Assembly (NCBI GenBank): GCA_028692715.1
Contig: JAQUWU010000023.1
Coordinates: 1 to 64,000 of the forward strand
Length of the DNA: 64,000 bases
Reading direction: 5' to 3'
Origin: Paludibacter sp.
GTDB taxonomy: Bacteria; Bacteroidota; Bacteroidia; Bacteroidales; Paludibacteraceae
This document shows, piece by piece, positions 37,014 to 47,400 of the stretch. The notes under the pieces are model-generated. The model saw nothing but the letters and a program-made list of their open reading frames with translations. It had not been told where the DNA came from and made no database searches. Position 1 is the stretch's first letter. The number at the start of each line of letters is the position of its first letter. The translations under genes and the position numbers were made by a program.

Positions 37014-37517
37014 TTAGCACACTGAAACCACAGAATTAACAGAATATCACTGTTATTATCTACATTTTCTTGTGCAATTTCTTTTATTCTTTTCTATCGT
37101 TTGTATAAATAATTCTTTTCAATTCAGCTTTTTTACCAAAATTTAAAAGCAATCCGACTTCTAGATCACAAGCTTTTAAATAATTTATAAGTTGATATTC
37201 ATGTTCTTTACATATACTTTCTACGGCTTTTAATTCCAGAATTACTTTTCCTTCAACTACAATGTCAGCATAAAAAACGCCTACTATTTTTTCCTTGTAA
37301 TAAACATTGATTGGTTTTTCTGTTTCACATTTCAATCCAGTTTCTGTCAATTCCAGATATAATGCATTCTTATATACTTTTTCTAAGAAACCAAATCCCA
37401 GTTTATAATGAACTTGATAAAATGCATGTAGTATCTCGTCGGTCAATTCCTTATGTAAGATAATCAAGAATTGTGTTATTGTGTTATTCCGTTAAATCCG
37501 TTTAGTCTGTGTGCTAA
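37014..37517. mobile_element. GxxExxY cassette with terminal inverted repeats, at the leuC/leuD junction
   Basis: 37014-37050 and 37481-37517 are inverted repeats, 28 of 37 matching, with identical outer ends TTAGCACAC. They enclose one gene, the GxxExxY protein (37084-37467). The right repeat overlaps the leuC stop codon (37514-37516), and the left one ends 11 bp before the leuD ATG. The inner words (CCACAGAATTAACAGAAT, GGATTTAACGGAAT) are of a repeat type common around such genes in Bacteroidetes. Mobility is inferred from this structure; no transposase is present. Confidence 0.65.
37084..37467 (-). CDS. GxxExxY protein (PD-(D/E)XK-like)
   Basis: A 127-residue GxxExxY-family protein (PF13366). 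The name motif is present as GFGFLEKVYKNAL (about residues 24-36). The later ADIVVEGKVILELKAVE (about 68-84) gives the D...ExK arrangement of the PD-(D/E)XK nuclease fold, and EYQLINYLKA closes the core. No activity is firmly established. The gene is embedded between leuC and leuD in its own inverted-repeat cassette, on the operon strand, so it is transcribed with leucine genes although it has no link to that pathway. Confidence 0.85.
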   Translation of the reverse strand: MIILHKELTDEILHAFYQVHYKLGFGFLEKVYKNALYLELTETGLKCETEKPINVYYKEKIVGVFYADIVVEGKVILELKAVESICKEHEYQLINYLKACDLEVGLLLNFGKKAELKRIIYTNDRKE

Positions 37518-38947
37518 GAACGTGGATCAGTAATGCGCCCTGATATAGCTGCAGCCGCTGCTACAAGCGGACCGGCAAGAATAGTTCTCGCTCCTGGCCC
37601 CTGACGACCTTCGAAATTACGGTTTGATGTCGACACAGCATATTTTCCGGCAGGAACTTTATCATCGTTCATAGCCAAACAAGCCGAACAGCCCGGTTGA
37701 CGCAAAGCAAAACCTGCTTCTGTCAGAACTTCAAACAAACCTTCTTCACGAATTTGTTTCTCCACCATCCAACTTCCGGGAACCAACCATGCAACAACAT
37801 TGTCAGATTTCTTTTTGCCTTTTACATAATTGGCAAAAACACGAAAATCTTCGATACGACCATTGGTACAACTTCCAAGAAAAACATAATCAATGGCTTT
37901 CCCTTCCAACTTTTCACCGGCAGTGAATCCCATATATTCCAATGATTTTTGGAAAGAGATGCGACCTACTTCGTCAATTGATTCAAGAGTTGGAATTGAA
38001 TCTGTGATCCCCATTCCCATACCCGGATTTGTTCCGTAGGTAATCATTGGTTGAATATCAGCAGCGTCATACTCAAATTCTTTATCGAATGTTGCGCCTT
38101 CGTCTGTTTTCAATGTTTTCCAGTAAGCCAGTTGTTTATTCCAGTCTTCTCCTTTTGGAGCAAATTCACGACCTTCAACATACGCAAAAGTTGTATTATC
38201 AGGTGCAATCATACCTCCACGTGCTCCCATTTCGATAGAAAGGTTACAAACGGTCATACGTTCTTCCATGCTCATATTACGAATAGCTTCGCCGGCATAT
38301 TCTACAAAATATCCTGTAGCACCACCGGTAGTAAGTTTCGAAATCATATAAAGAGCTAAATCTTTAGCCGAGACCCCAACACCAAGTTTACCGTTAAAAG
38401 TGATTCGCATGGTTTTAGGTCGGGATTGTAATACACATTGTGTTGCCAACACCATTTCCACTTCGCTGGTACCAATTCCGAAAGCAATTGCTCCGAAAGC
38501 ACCGTGAGTAGAGGTATGACTGTCGCCACAAACGATAGTTGCGCCAGGATGTGTAAAACCATTTTCAGGACCGATAATATGCACTACACCATTCTTATCA
38601 TGTCCAAGTGGGTAAAATAACGGCATATTAAAATCAGTTGCATTTTTTGCAAATGTATCCAACTGATTCCGGGAAATCGGATCTTTCACCGGTTGATCCT
38701 GATTCATAGTTGGTGTGTTATGATCGGCTGTCATAGTCGTTTTTTCAGGACGATAAACTTTCAATCCACGGGCACGAAGTCCGTTAAAAGCCTGTGGACT
38801 TGTCACTTCATGACAAAAATGACGATCGATGTACAATTGTGTAGGGCCATTTTCAACGGATGATACTACATGGGCATCCCAAATTTTATCAAATAGGGTT
38901 TGACCCCCATTCCCCCTAAAGGGGGTTTCTTGCGTTTTTGAATTCAT
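37514..38947 (-). CDS. leuC: 3-isopropylmalate dehydratase large subunit, with repeat-derived N-terminus
   Basis: Aconitase-family [4Fe-4S] enzyme that, with LeuD, isomerises isopropylmalate. The 477-residue protein is close to the usual 465-470. Cluster ligands are Cys in LGSCTNGR (about residue 355) and the pair in PGCSACL (about 415-418). [12 protein letters not shown] and [11 protein letters not shown] are typical. The normal start would read about [14 protein letters not shown]. Here it is [23 protein letters not shown], and the added residues are encoded by a CCCCCTTTAGGGGG palindrome (38903-38926). The ATG itself lies inside a 121-bp inverted-repeat element. Function is expected to be intact. 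Confidence 0.95.
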   Translation of the reverse strand: MNSKTQETPFRGNGGQTLFDKIWDAHVVSSVENGPTQLYIDRHFCHEVTSPQAFNGLRARGLKVYRPEKTTMTADHNTPTMNQDQPVKDPISRNQLDTFAKNATDFNMPLFYPLGHDKNGVVHIIGPENGFTHPGATIVCGDSHTSTHGAFGAIAFGIGTSEVEMVLATQCVLQSRPKTMRITFNGKLGVGVSAKDLALYMISKLTTGGATGYFVEYAGEAIRNMSMEERMTVCNLSIEMGARGGMIAPDNTTFAYVEGREFAPKGEDWNKQLAYWKTLKTDEGATFDKEFEYDAADIQPMITYGTNPGMGMGITDSIPTLESIDEVGRISFQKSLEYMGFTAGEKLEGKAIDYVFLGSCTNGRIEDFRVFANYVKGKKKSDNVVAWLVPGSWMVEKQIREEGLFEVLTEAGFALRQPGCSACLAMNDDKVPAGKYAVSTSNRNFEGRQGPGARTILAGPLVAAAAAISGRITDPRS

Positions 38948-39023
38948 ATTTTTTATTGCTATATAATCTAAAATAGTATTTTTATAACATCTTGAGTTTT
39001 TATTCCCCTTTAGGGGTTAGGGG
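38903..39023. repeat. Palindromic element covering the leuC start
   Basis: Outer blocks 38903-38926 (ACCCCCATTCCCCCTAAAG...) and 39005-39023 (CCCCTTTAGGGGTTAGGGG) are inverted copies of one motif and bracket an AT-rich centre of about 80 bp. The right block ends 3 bp from the leuA stop. The left block is translated as part of LeuC. The layout is the same as at 61184-61294, suggesting a small non-coding mobile element of about 110-120 bp. Confidence 0.6.
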
Positions 39024-39026
39024 CAC

Positions 39027-40520
39027 TTATTTCACAAACTGATTAATTGCATTTATATAGGCTTCCACCGAAGCAGCAACAATATCTGTATTTGCTCCAA
39101 AACCGTAATAAACAATTCCTTCGTGTTCCACCTGCATATGTACTTTACCTACATCATCGCTTCCACGGTTAATAGCCTGAATGGTAAATTCCTGCAATGA
39201 CATTTTGCGTTTAATAATCTGTTTTAGGGCTTTGATTGCTGCATCTACCGGACCATTTCCTGATGAAGCTGCTTCAAATTTTTCGTTGGCAATAACCAAG
39301 CCGATACTGGCAACAGCCTTCACTCCTACTCCGGAAGTTACTTGCAGATAATCCAGTTTAATACGCTGTTTTTCAGTCCGTTCCTGACCGGCAAGTACCA
39401 TTACATCATCATCGTTGATATCTTTCTTTTTATCGGCAAGTTTCAAAAATTCTTCATAAATTATATCCAAATTCTTACCTTCCACATCAACACCCAACAC
39501 ATTCAAACGATGTTTCAATGCTGCACGACCGCTACGAGCTGTCAAAACTATGGAATTTTTATCAATTCCTACATCAGTAGGATCCATTATTTCATAACTT
39601 TCACGATTTTTCAATACGCCATCCTGATGAATTCCCGATGAATGGGCAAATGCATTTCGTCCAACAACTGCTTTATTTGCCTGAACAGGCATATTCATTA
39701 AGCTGGAAACCAAACGACTGGTAGAATATATTTTTTGCGTATTAATCTGCGTTTCGATATTCATACCTTTGTGACATTTCAGAATCATGGCAATTTCTTC
39801 CAATGAAGTATTTCCTGCCCGTTCACCGATGCCGTTCATGGTAACTTCCACCTGACGTGCACCATTCAATACTCCGGAAATAGTATTAGCAGTAGCCATT
39901 CCCAAATCGTTATGACAATGGGTTGAAATAATGGCATTGTGTACACCTTTTACATTGTCCATCAGAAATTTTATTTTTTCGCCAAATTCCCATGGCAAAC
40001 AGTAACCTGTTGTATCAGGGATATTTACTACAGTAGCTCCAGCTTTAATAACCGCCTCCACTACCCTTGCCAGATACTCATTATCGGTACGACCGGCATC
40101 CTCGCAATAAAATTCCACATCTTCGACGTATTTTTTTGCATATTTCACCGCTGAAATAGCCCGTTCCAAAATTTCTTCCTGATTAGAATTAAATTTATGT
40201 TTGATATGAAATTCAGAAGTACCAATTCCGGTATGAATACGTTTATTTTTTGCATATTGGAGGGCTTCGGCAGCCACGTCAATATCTTTTTGAACTCCGC
40301 GCGTCAAAGCGCAAATTGTGGGCCATGTAACTGCTTTTGATATTTCAACTACCGATTTAAAATCTCCGGGACTTGAAATAGGAAAACCTGCTTCTATAAC
40401 ATCCACTCCCAAAGTTTCCAAAGCCTTAGCCACCTGAATTTTTTCAATGGTGTTTAACTGGCATCCGGGAACTTGTTCACCATCGCGTAATGTGGTGTCG
40501 AAAACAAATAATCTATCCAT
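39027..40520 (-). CDS. leuA: 2-isopropylmalate synthase
   Basis: First committed step of leucine synthesis: acetyl-CoA plus 2-ketoisovalerate to 2-isopropylmalate. The 497-residue length is standard for LeuA type 1. Barrel motifs are [21 protein letters not shown] (about 7-27), [14 protein letters not shown] (metal His pair, about 199-212) and [14 protein letters not shown]. The linker shows [12 protein letters not shown], and the C-terminal regulatory domain includes [17 protein letters not shown], where leucine feedback binds in the family. It is the first structural gene after the attenuator at 40659-40804. Confidence 0.95.
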   Translation of the reverse strand: MDRLFVFDTTLRDGEQVPGCQLNTIEKIQVAKALETLGVDVIEAGFPISSPGDFKSVVEISKAVTWPTICALTRGVQKDIDVAAEALQYAKNKRIHTGIGTSEFHIKHKFNSNQEEILERAISAVKYAKKYVEDVEFYCEDAGRTDNEYLARVVEAVIKAGATVVNIPDTTGYCLPWEFGEKIKFLMDNVKGVHNAIISTHCHNDLGMATANTISGVLNGARQVEVTMNGIGERAGNTSLEEIAMILKCHKGMNIETQINTQKIYSTSRLVSSLMNMPVQANKAVVGRNAFAHSSGIHQDGVLKNRESYEIMDPTDVGIDKNSIVLTARSGRAALKHRLNVLGVDVEGKNLDIIYEEFLKLADKKKDINDDDVMVLAGQERTEKQRIKLDYLQVTSGVGVKAVASIGLVIANEKFEAASSGNGPVDAAIKALKQIIKRKMSLQEFTIQAINRGSDDVGKVHMQVEHEGIVYYGFGANTDIVAASVEAYINAINQFVK

Positions 40521-40626
40521 ATTGTTTATATTTACTATTTTTTCATTTACGATTGAAATATGAAACTTGTTTATAAAAACAATCTTATTTCTTTAACTAT
40601 CATTAAACCCAATTCTCTTTTCTTTC

Positions 40627-40656
40627 TCCCTCTCCTCTTGGAGAGGGTTGGGGTGA
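40627..40656. repeat. Solo copy of the DUF559-cassette end repeat
   Basis: CCCTCTCC...GGAGAGGG followed by TTGGGGTGAGGTC is the same motif as the cassette ends at 5417-5449 and 5868-5900, including the outer GACCTCACCCC. It stands alone between the attenuator terminator and leuA, with no nuclease gene attached. Confidence 0.65.
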
Positions 40657-40658
40657 GG

Positions 40659-40698
40659 TCAAAAAAAAGCCTTTCGCACCGAAGTGAGAAAGGCTTTT
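40659..40698 (-). terminator. Attenuator terminator in the leuA leader
   Basis: On the minus strand, GCCTTTCTCAC pairs with GTGCGAAAGGC (10 of 11) over a TTCG-type loop, flanked by AAAA/TTTTTTTT. It lies between the leader peptide and leuA, so it must be suppressed for operon expression. The 5' arm (plus-strand 40681-40688) can instead pair with 40735-40742. Confidence 0.85.
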
Positions 40699-40734
40699 AT
40701 ATATTTTCTATTGTACAATTACATACATACCAAA

Positions 40735-40742
40735 CTCACTTC
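40735..40742 (-). promoter_or_regulatory. Antiterminator arm of the leu attenuator
   Basis: The 8-nt segment GAAGTGAG (minus strand), starting at the leader stop codon, is exactly complementary to CTCACTTC in the terminator 5' arm (40681-40688). A ribosome stalled upstream on Leu/Ile codons would leave it free to pair and prevent termination; one reaching the stop codon would cover it. Confidence 0.65.
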
Positions 40743-40804
40743 TACTTGTTTTGCAAGAGAATAATAATACCGAGTAGGAGAATATGTAAATAATTTCTGT
40801 TCAT
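40742..40804 (-). CDS. Leader peptide of the leu operon attenuator
   Basis: A 20-codon open frame with the core ILLLGIIILL: within ten codons it has five Leu (three CTC, CTA, TTG) and four Ile (ATT). It starts 20 nt after a consensus promoter -7 box and stops at the first base of the antiterminator arm, before a Rho-independent terminator and leuA. The composition and position are those of a regulatory leader peptide whose translation reports charged tRNA-Leu and tRNA-Ile. Its product has no other role. The Ile codons match the likely citramalate synthase in this operon. Confidence 0.8.
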   Translation of the reverse strand: MNRNYLHILLLGIIILLQNK

Positions 40805-40823
40805 GTCGTTTTTAATTTCGCTG

Positions 40824-40853
40824 CAAAGATAAATCATTTTTTTCAATCAACAA
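40824..40853 (-). promoter_or_regulatory. leu operon promoter
   Basis: On the minus strand, TTG at 40853-40851 and TATCTTTG at 40831-40824 are separated by exactly 19 bp, the full Bacteroidetes consensus. Transcription would start about 10-15 nt before the leader peptide ATG at 40804. Confidence 0.8.
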
Positions 40854-41205
40854 ATACAAAGTGATATTTTTTATATTATTTTTCTATCAATTCAGAATAA
40901 AAAAAGTGCAAAATCGATTGTTTTTAAAGAAATACACAATAAATAATGATGTCTACATTCATATTATGATTTACTGATGAAACAATCTTTTTAAAAAATA
41001 GTTCTCGGTTAACCATCTTTTCTGCAGAACAAAATTATTTTAAACATTACAATTCTATTATTTTATTGAGTTTACAATAAATAATTGTAAAATATTATTT
41101 ACATTTGTTGTCCTGAGTTTTCTTGCTGAGAAGCCTGAATATTCACACTTATTCATCTATTTTCCTAACTGATTCCTTTTTCATATAACTAAAAACTCTT
41201 TTCTT
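40854..41205. other. Intergenic region between the leu promoter and the first T9SS/peptide unit
   Basis: About 350 bp, AT-rich. The one candidate signal is TACATTTG at 41100-41107 (TAnnTTTG), about 100 bp before the ATG at 41206. No repeat or RNA gene seen. Confidence 0.4.
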
Positions 41206-43839
41206 ATGACACATTGTAAATTTACATCAGCGATTTCGGGTCGAAATTTTTCTTTTTTTGGGTTATTTGGAGTGAAGTTTCTTAGTGTACTACTTATACT
41301 ACTACTTGTAAGTGGGGAGAGTTGGGGACAATTATATTGGAATACTAATGGAACAACTGCGGCATGGACTACTGCCAATTGGGGAACTTCTTCATCCGGC
41401 ACATTTAATAATCCATGGGTAGAAAATTCAGATGTTGTGTTTACAGCAAATTCAGCTATAACTTATATAACAAAAACTTCAATAGGTAATGTAACTTTAG
41501 CTGATGGTGTAAATGTAACAGTAACAACTGCAGGCACACTATATACCAATGAGACAGTAAGAACATTCACTATTGGGATAGGGAGCGTTTTAACATGGAC
41601 TTCTCAACCGGTTCAAAGCAATTCAAGTTCTGGATTTATCAAAAGCGGAGCAGGAACATGGAATATTGGTGCACAAAGTAATGATTATAATGGTGGATTT
41701 ACTTTAAATGATGGAACAACTATTGTGAGTGGATCAAACTCATTCGGAGGTACTGGGTCATTACTAACTATAAACGGTGGTATCATTCAAACGTCTTTGA
41801 ATAAAACATACTTGAACAATATAAATATCGGTGGTGATTTTACGTTTACAGGAACTGGAGAAACTGTCTTTAGTGGATTAGTAAACCTTGGTTCAACCTC
41901 TAGGATGTTAACAAATTCTATTTCCAGCGGGAGTAAAACATTTTCAGGAGTCATATCTGGGATTTCAGGAACTGGAATTACATTAATAGGAAGCAGTGCT
42001 TATCCAATCAATTTTACTTCAAACAACACATACAATGGAGTTACTATAATAAATGGATCTACCCTGATTTTAAACGCAACAGGCGGTGCATTAAGCCCAG
42101 GAAATGCCGTTTCAATTGGTGGAGGAACTTTAGAAATTGCTCAATCACAAACCATTGGCAATTTCACTATGACCTCAGGAACTTTAAAAGTTGATGCAGG
42201 ACAAACACTGACAATTACCGGAACTTATGATGTCACAGGTGGCACTATTAACAATTTGGGCACAATAATTTTGAAAGGTACTTCTGCTCAAAATTTCCCT
42301 GGTAGTTCTGTAACAATAAATAATGGAACCTCCGGACAAATGACAAACCTAACCATTGATAACAGTAATGGGGCTTCATTAGATAACTCTCTAACAATCA
42401 ACACACTTACCATTAATTCTTCATCAAAACTCAATGTAAATATTGGGATAACTATTAATGCGACTACGTTTAATATTAATAGCGATGAAAATGGTACAGG
42501 CACATTTATAAACAACGGAACTTTCTCTGCAACGACATCGAAGGTTCAACAATATCTTTCTTCAGCACGTAACTGGTATATATCGTCACCTGTAACCGGT
42601 GCGACTGTTCCAACCGGTAAAACCTATTTTGGATACCAAGAACCAGGAGACAATATTGCCAGAACTGTAACCGGTGAAACAGATTATTGGAAGGCTTATG
42701 CTGCAACATCGGGACTTACAGTTGGCAAAGGCTATATTGCTCAACCTACCGAAGCAATAACATTGGAATTTACAGGAACATTAAATTCAGGAACTGTTGG
42801 TCCACTTACTTTAACCCGAACAACATTAGCCACCAAACCAGGATTTAATTTAGTGGGAAATCCATTCCCCGCTTATTTAAACATAGATGGATTAGAAAGT
42901 AATACAGATTTAGAACCAAGTTATTGGTACAGATCTTATAATTCAGGATATGTTTTTGACACTTATAATATCCCAAGTGAATTGAGTACTGGGTTAAGCG
43001 GATTGAGTGTTAGTAAATTCATTCCTCCTATGCAGGCTTTTTGGTTAAGGGTGGCTAATGGTAGCTCAACAGCATCTGTCTCCTTCTCAAGCACAAACTG
43101 CGTTCATCAGAATAATGAAAACAATAAATTCAGAGCCCCATCATCGACTAAATCAGAACAAAAAGTGTTGAGGTTAATGGTTTCAAACGGAACTTATTCT
43201 GACGAAACTATTCTGTATGCCAATCCAAATGCTTTAGATGGATTTGACCAGTACGATTCTCATAAATACTCAAACAATAATATTGTCATACCGGAAATTT
43301 ACACACAAATTGGCTCGGAACAATTAGTTATCAACGGTATGAGTTCTCTTCCGATTAATACTGTAATACCGTTAGGTTTTAAATCGTTGAAAAAAGGACT
43401 GAATTCTTTTAGTATGAAGGCTTCACAATTTTCTAATTTCGATTCTGATATTAAAGTAGTACTGAAAGATGTAGAAAACACTTCGAATTCTGAAACTGAT
43501 ATTACTGATGGCACTCCATATTCATTTACTTCTGATTCAATTACAACAGAGAGTCGTTTTTCAATTATTTTCAAATCAATTTCCGGAACAACAGCTTTAA
43601 ACACTGAAATTGAAGATAATATTGTGATTTATAAAAATGCTGACAACCACATTTCAGTTAAAACAAACAACAATATTGAAGGCAACATCAATGTTTACAA
43701 TAGTCTCGGTCAGAAAGTGGTAGATAAACCAATGACAGGAAATTTGACTATTATAGAGAATCCACTTAAAGCAGGAATCTATATTGTAACAGTTACAAAT
43801 TCAGTTAAAACATCAGCTAAACAGGTGGTTATATTTTAA
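41206..43839 (+). CDS. T9SS-sorted beta-solenoid surface protein 1
   Basis: An 877-residue exported protein. A long N-terminal signal region (hydrophobic core about 24-38, LSVLLILLLVSGESWGQ) precedes a Gly/Asn/Thr-rich repetitive beta-helical part (residues ~45-420) of the autotransporter-like type (LTINGGIIQTSLNKTYLNNINIGG). A shared module then appears (VQQYLSSARNWYISSPVTG..., about 445), and the C-terminal type A sorting domain (INVYNSLGQKVVDKPMTG...GIYIVTVTNSVKTSAKQVVIF). It should be secreted and anchored by T9SS, possibly adhesive. The shared module and last ~180 residues are almost identical to protein 3 (48302-51166). A peptide gene follows 71 bp later. Confidence 0.8.
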   Translation: MTHCKFTSAISGRNFSFFGLFGVKFLSVLLILLLVSGESWGQLYWNTNGTTAAWTTANWGTSSSGTFNNPWVENSDVVFTANSAITYITKTSIGNVTLADGVNVTVTTAGTLYTNETVRTFTIGIGSVLTWTSQPVQSNSSSGFIKSGAGTWNIGAQSNDYNGGFTLNDGTTIVSGSNSFGGTGSLLTINGGIIQTSLNKTYLNNINIGGDFTFTGTGETVFSGLVNLGSTSRMLTNSISSGSKTFSGVISGISGTGITLIGSSAYPINFTSNNTYNGVTIINGSTLILNATGGALSPGNAVSIGGGTLEIAQSQTIGNFTMTSGTLKVDAGQTLTITGTYDVTGGTINNLGTIILKGTSAQNFPGSSVTINNGTSGQMTNLTIDNSNGASLDNSLTINTLTINSSSKLNVNIGITINATTFNINSDENGTGTFINNGTFSATTSKVQQYLSSARNWYISSPVTGATVPTGKTYFGYQEPGDNIARTVTGETDYWKAYAATSGLTVGKGYIAQPTEAITLEFTGTLNSGTVGPLTLTRTTLATKPGFNLVGNPFPAYLNIDGLESNTDLEPSYWYRSYNSGYVFDTYNIPSELSTGLSGLSVSKFIPPMQAFWLRVANGSSTASVSFSSTNCVHQNNENNKFRAPSSTKSEQKVLRLMVSNGTYSDETILYANPNALDGFDQYDSHKYSNNNIVIPEIYTQIGSEQLVINGMSSLPINTVIPLGFKSLKKGLNSFSMKASQFSNFDSDIKVVLKDVENTSNSETDITDGTPYSFTSDSITTESRFSIIFKSISGTTALNTEIEDNIVIYKNADNHISVKTNNNIEGNINVYNSLGQKVVDKPMTGNLTIIENPLKAGIYIVTVTNSVKTSAKQVVIF

Positions 43840-43910
43840 TCTTTGACATTAATTTTATAAATTGCAATTCATTCCTGCTGCTGGCAGTTTAACAAAACAA
43901 CACTAACAAC

Positions 43911-44090
43911 ATGAGAACTAAGAAAAGTACAACGAAAAAAGAATATATTGCACCGGAGGTAATTGAAATAATTCTTGACAATGAAATTTCATTGTCATTA
44001 GATTCACTTCCACCCTATGGACCGGGAGAATCAATTGGCACAGCTCCCGAGTATTTAAACAAGGATCCATATAAAATTGAAAACGTTTAA
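43911..44090 (+). CDS. Short peptide 1, candidate RiPP precursor
   Basis: A 59-residue peptide, paralogous to those at 47970 and 51240. The basic N-terminus (MRTKKSTTKK) is followed by EYIAPEVIEIILDNEISLSLDS, which looks like a leader, then LPPYGPGE and an acidic/aromatic tail (APEYLNKDPYKIENV). No Cys. The LDNEISL and PPYGPGE blocks are shared by all three copies. It lies directly behind a T9SS gene and before a terminator, and upstream of pqqD/hprK/transporter genes at 51529-54930. Leader and core roles are inferred from the pattern; no product is known. Confidence 0.7.
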   Translation: MRTKKSTTKKEYIAPEVIEIILDNEISLSLDSLPPYGPGESIGTAPEYLNKDPYKIENV

Positions 44091-44491
44091 TACTCGAATT
44101 AAAGTATCTAAAAATCCCTGAAATAAAAATATTTCAGGGATTTTGTCTTTTAGATATTGCCATTTAGATATGAGTATAAAAAAACCTATACAAAGGGCAT
44201 ACTCACTAAAGCAAATAAGACAATCATAGTCAATCAATCATTTTTAGAAAGAAAAAAAAATAAAACAATCAATCGATAAACATTATAAATAACTCTTAAA
44301 TTAATTTAACACAGAAATAAATTACTAATTAACTAAATAAATGTACTTTTGTAATCGTTTTATATAAACAATAAATCAACTATTTAAACTTAAAATAGGA
44401 TGCTTTTTCACTCCCTATTTTATTTTAGTTTACGCGTTACTTTTATGTTAACAAACCAAAATACAACCACAAACTTACTTATAAATTTATT
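44091..44491. other. Intergenic region between peptide 1 and T9SS protein 2
   Basis: 401 bp. It holds the terminator at 44111-44147 and a -7 box TACTTTTG at 44344-44351. The rest is AT-rich with no gene seen. Confidence 0.45.
44111..44147 (+). terminator. Terminator after peptide 1
   Basis: AAAATCCCTGAAAT and ATTTCAGGGATTTT pair over a short A/T loop; the T run is interrupted by one G. Confidence 0.8.
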
Positions 44492-47400
44492 ATGATTTCT
44501 ACATTAAAACGTTCCAAAATCATTTTTATAAACATACTGTTTATATTAGCTGTAGCACAAAACACATTTGCCATTAATTATTATCAAAGACAATCTGGCA
44601 ACTGGAATAATCCATTAACATGGACAACGTCTTCTAGTTCGAAAGCGAGTGTAAATACAGGAACTTATCCACAAGTTACAGATAATGTTCACATTTATAA
44701 TAACGGAAATCAGGCCAATATTACACTAACAGAAGATGCAGAATGTGCCAATTTATATTTTGACAATTCCGCGGCAACAACTGTTATTGCTATGGGTGAT
44801 TATAATTTGACTATAACAGGAGCATTTACTTCAGATGAAGGGAATAATGCCACTATAACTCAGAGCAATGGTTATTTGCAAATTAATGGAGGTATTCCGA
44901 CATTTCGAATATCTAAAACAATTTCCAACTTGAGAGTCGGTTCTAGCTCTTTTTATTTGAATTTTGTTCCAACCGATCCTAAATATTTAACAGTTACTTC
45001 CAATTATGATTTTTATTGTTATCAATCATCCATTCCTGCAGGAATTAATGCTGACACAGCAATAAAACTACACCCAACACCTTGCAGTCCTACCTTATCT
45101 GCAACTACATTGGCTGATTTTGGAGCCACTTGTCCCGGAACTACTGTTGGACCATCATCTTTTAAAATTTCAAGTTATAATTTAAACAGTTCAAATATCA
45201 CTATCGGAGCATTAGCAGGATTTAGCTATTCGACCACAACAAATGGAACTTATACAAATTCGTTAACTCTAACGCAAAGTGGTGGAAATTACTCTCAAAC
45301 TATTTATGTAAAATTCACTCCGATTGGTGCTATTTCGTACAATGGAAGTATTCCTGTAAGTGGAGGTGGGGCTTCACAAATAAATGTGAGTGCAATTGGC
45401 ACTGGTTCTACTTCAGTTGCGCCTAAAGTAAATTCTCCGGTTGCATCAAATATAACATCTTCTTCTGCAACATTGGGAGCAACAATAATAGTTTCAGGCT
45501 GTTCGGAACTGGTTACTGAAAGAGGATTTTATTACAGCACAACCAATGATTTTAGTGATGGTACCGGCACGCGAATAGCTGAATCAGGTTCTTTCGAAAC
45601 AGGTGAATTTGCTTTAAATATTTCCGGTTTATCATCGTCTACAACTTATTATTTTAAAGCTTATGCTACCAATAGTAACGGAACTACATATTCTTCACAA
45701 GGAACATTTAATAATATGCCTTTGACTTACTATTCACGTCAATCAGGAAATTGGAATGACCCAAATACATGGACAACAGCTGGTTGTGGAAACTCAACAA
45801 ATACCGGCACATATCCTCTGGGATTTGATAATGTGGTTCTCTGTCAACAACACAATATTACTGTAAATACAACCGGTCTTTCCTGTAACAATCTTGATAT
45901 GAGCGCATATGCTACACACCTGATTTTAAGTAATGACTTTAATATATACGGAAATTTATTACTAACCAATCAAAGTTATGTTTCTGCCGGATCAAATAAT
46001 CTGACCATTCGAAGCAATTTCACAAATACACCCGGCGAATATAATTCAAGGATTGATTACAGTACAGGCAATATTACTATCGGTGGCAATATCACTGTTG
46101 CCAAAAATGGGTATGAACCTTTTAATTGCTCCGGATCTGGTTGGTTAATTATGTCAGGTATTTCTAAAACGTTTACTGCAGTCTCCGCTATTTCTGTTAC
46201 ACGTTTCAAACAACCGGCTACCGGATTTACAAAAGCAGGTACAGGTACTATAAACATTTCAAACAGTTTTGATCAAAATTGGGGACCCACTGCGCCTTCC
46301 GGAATTAATATTTCCATCCCAAATAATAGCTTAAATAATAGCTTCAAATATTTTCGATCGTTAAGCAGTGGTAATTGGAGTAGTGTTTCCACCTGGCAAC
46401 AATCGGGTGATGGGATTTCTAACTGGCTTACTGCAACTTCAACTCCGGCTAATCCGGATGGAATTGTAACCATTCAAAGCGGACATACAGTTTCATTGTC
46501 CGAAAATACAGAAGTGAATAGTCTGACGTTAAATAATGGAGCTACATTTGAGGTGAATGGTGGCAAAAAATTAACTATCTTTAGTACGTTAACTAATAAT
46601 GCTACTTTCAGGTTATTATCGGATGCAGCAGGAACAGCAACTTTATTGACTCAAGGAACAATTGGGGGAACAGGAACTTACAAAGTCCAACAATACTTTA
46701 ATTCTAACCGCAACTGGTATATGTCATCGCCTTTTACAAACACAACTGCACCTTCAAACTTCAGTTATTTCAGTTATTGTGAACCCGGAGATAATACAAG
46801 TTACGTTTCACCAGCTTCTTTATATTGGAAAACTGTAACTGTGGGATCTGTATTAAATCCTTTGACCGGATATATCGTTCAACCATCCTCTACTACTTCA
46901 ACCATCGAATTCTCTGGAAGCGCACTCAACAATGGAACAACATCAACTACATTGACCCGAACTGTTGGAAAGGACAAAGAAGGTTATAATCTTATCGGAA
47001 ATCCATATCCATCGTATCTCAACTGGACAGCAGCTTCAAAAACTGATATTGAACCCACACTTTGGTACAGAACAAAGAATAATTCAGGCACTTATGTATA
47101 CGACACTTTTAACGGAGTTGGCACGAATAACAATCAACGCGGAGCTGTAACGGCCAACATACCTCCAATGCAAGCATTCTGGGCTAGAGTAAGTTCCGGA
47201 AAAACGTCAGGTACTTTAAATTTTACGAATGCTTTGCGTTCACATAACGATATATCAACCAATATATTCAGAGCACCTAAAGTTGAAAATCAACAGGTTT
47301 TGCGTTTACAGGTTTCTAATTCGGCAAATAGCGATGAAGCAATACTGCTTTTCAATCCCGATGCTTCAAATACTATAGATACTTTTGATTCACCCAAAAT

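Noticed and set aside
37003..37020. Longer LeuD start at 37020
   Set aside because: It lies inside the cassette's left inverted repeat; the standard MEKFxxLT start is at 37002.
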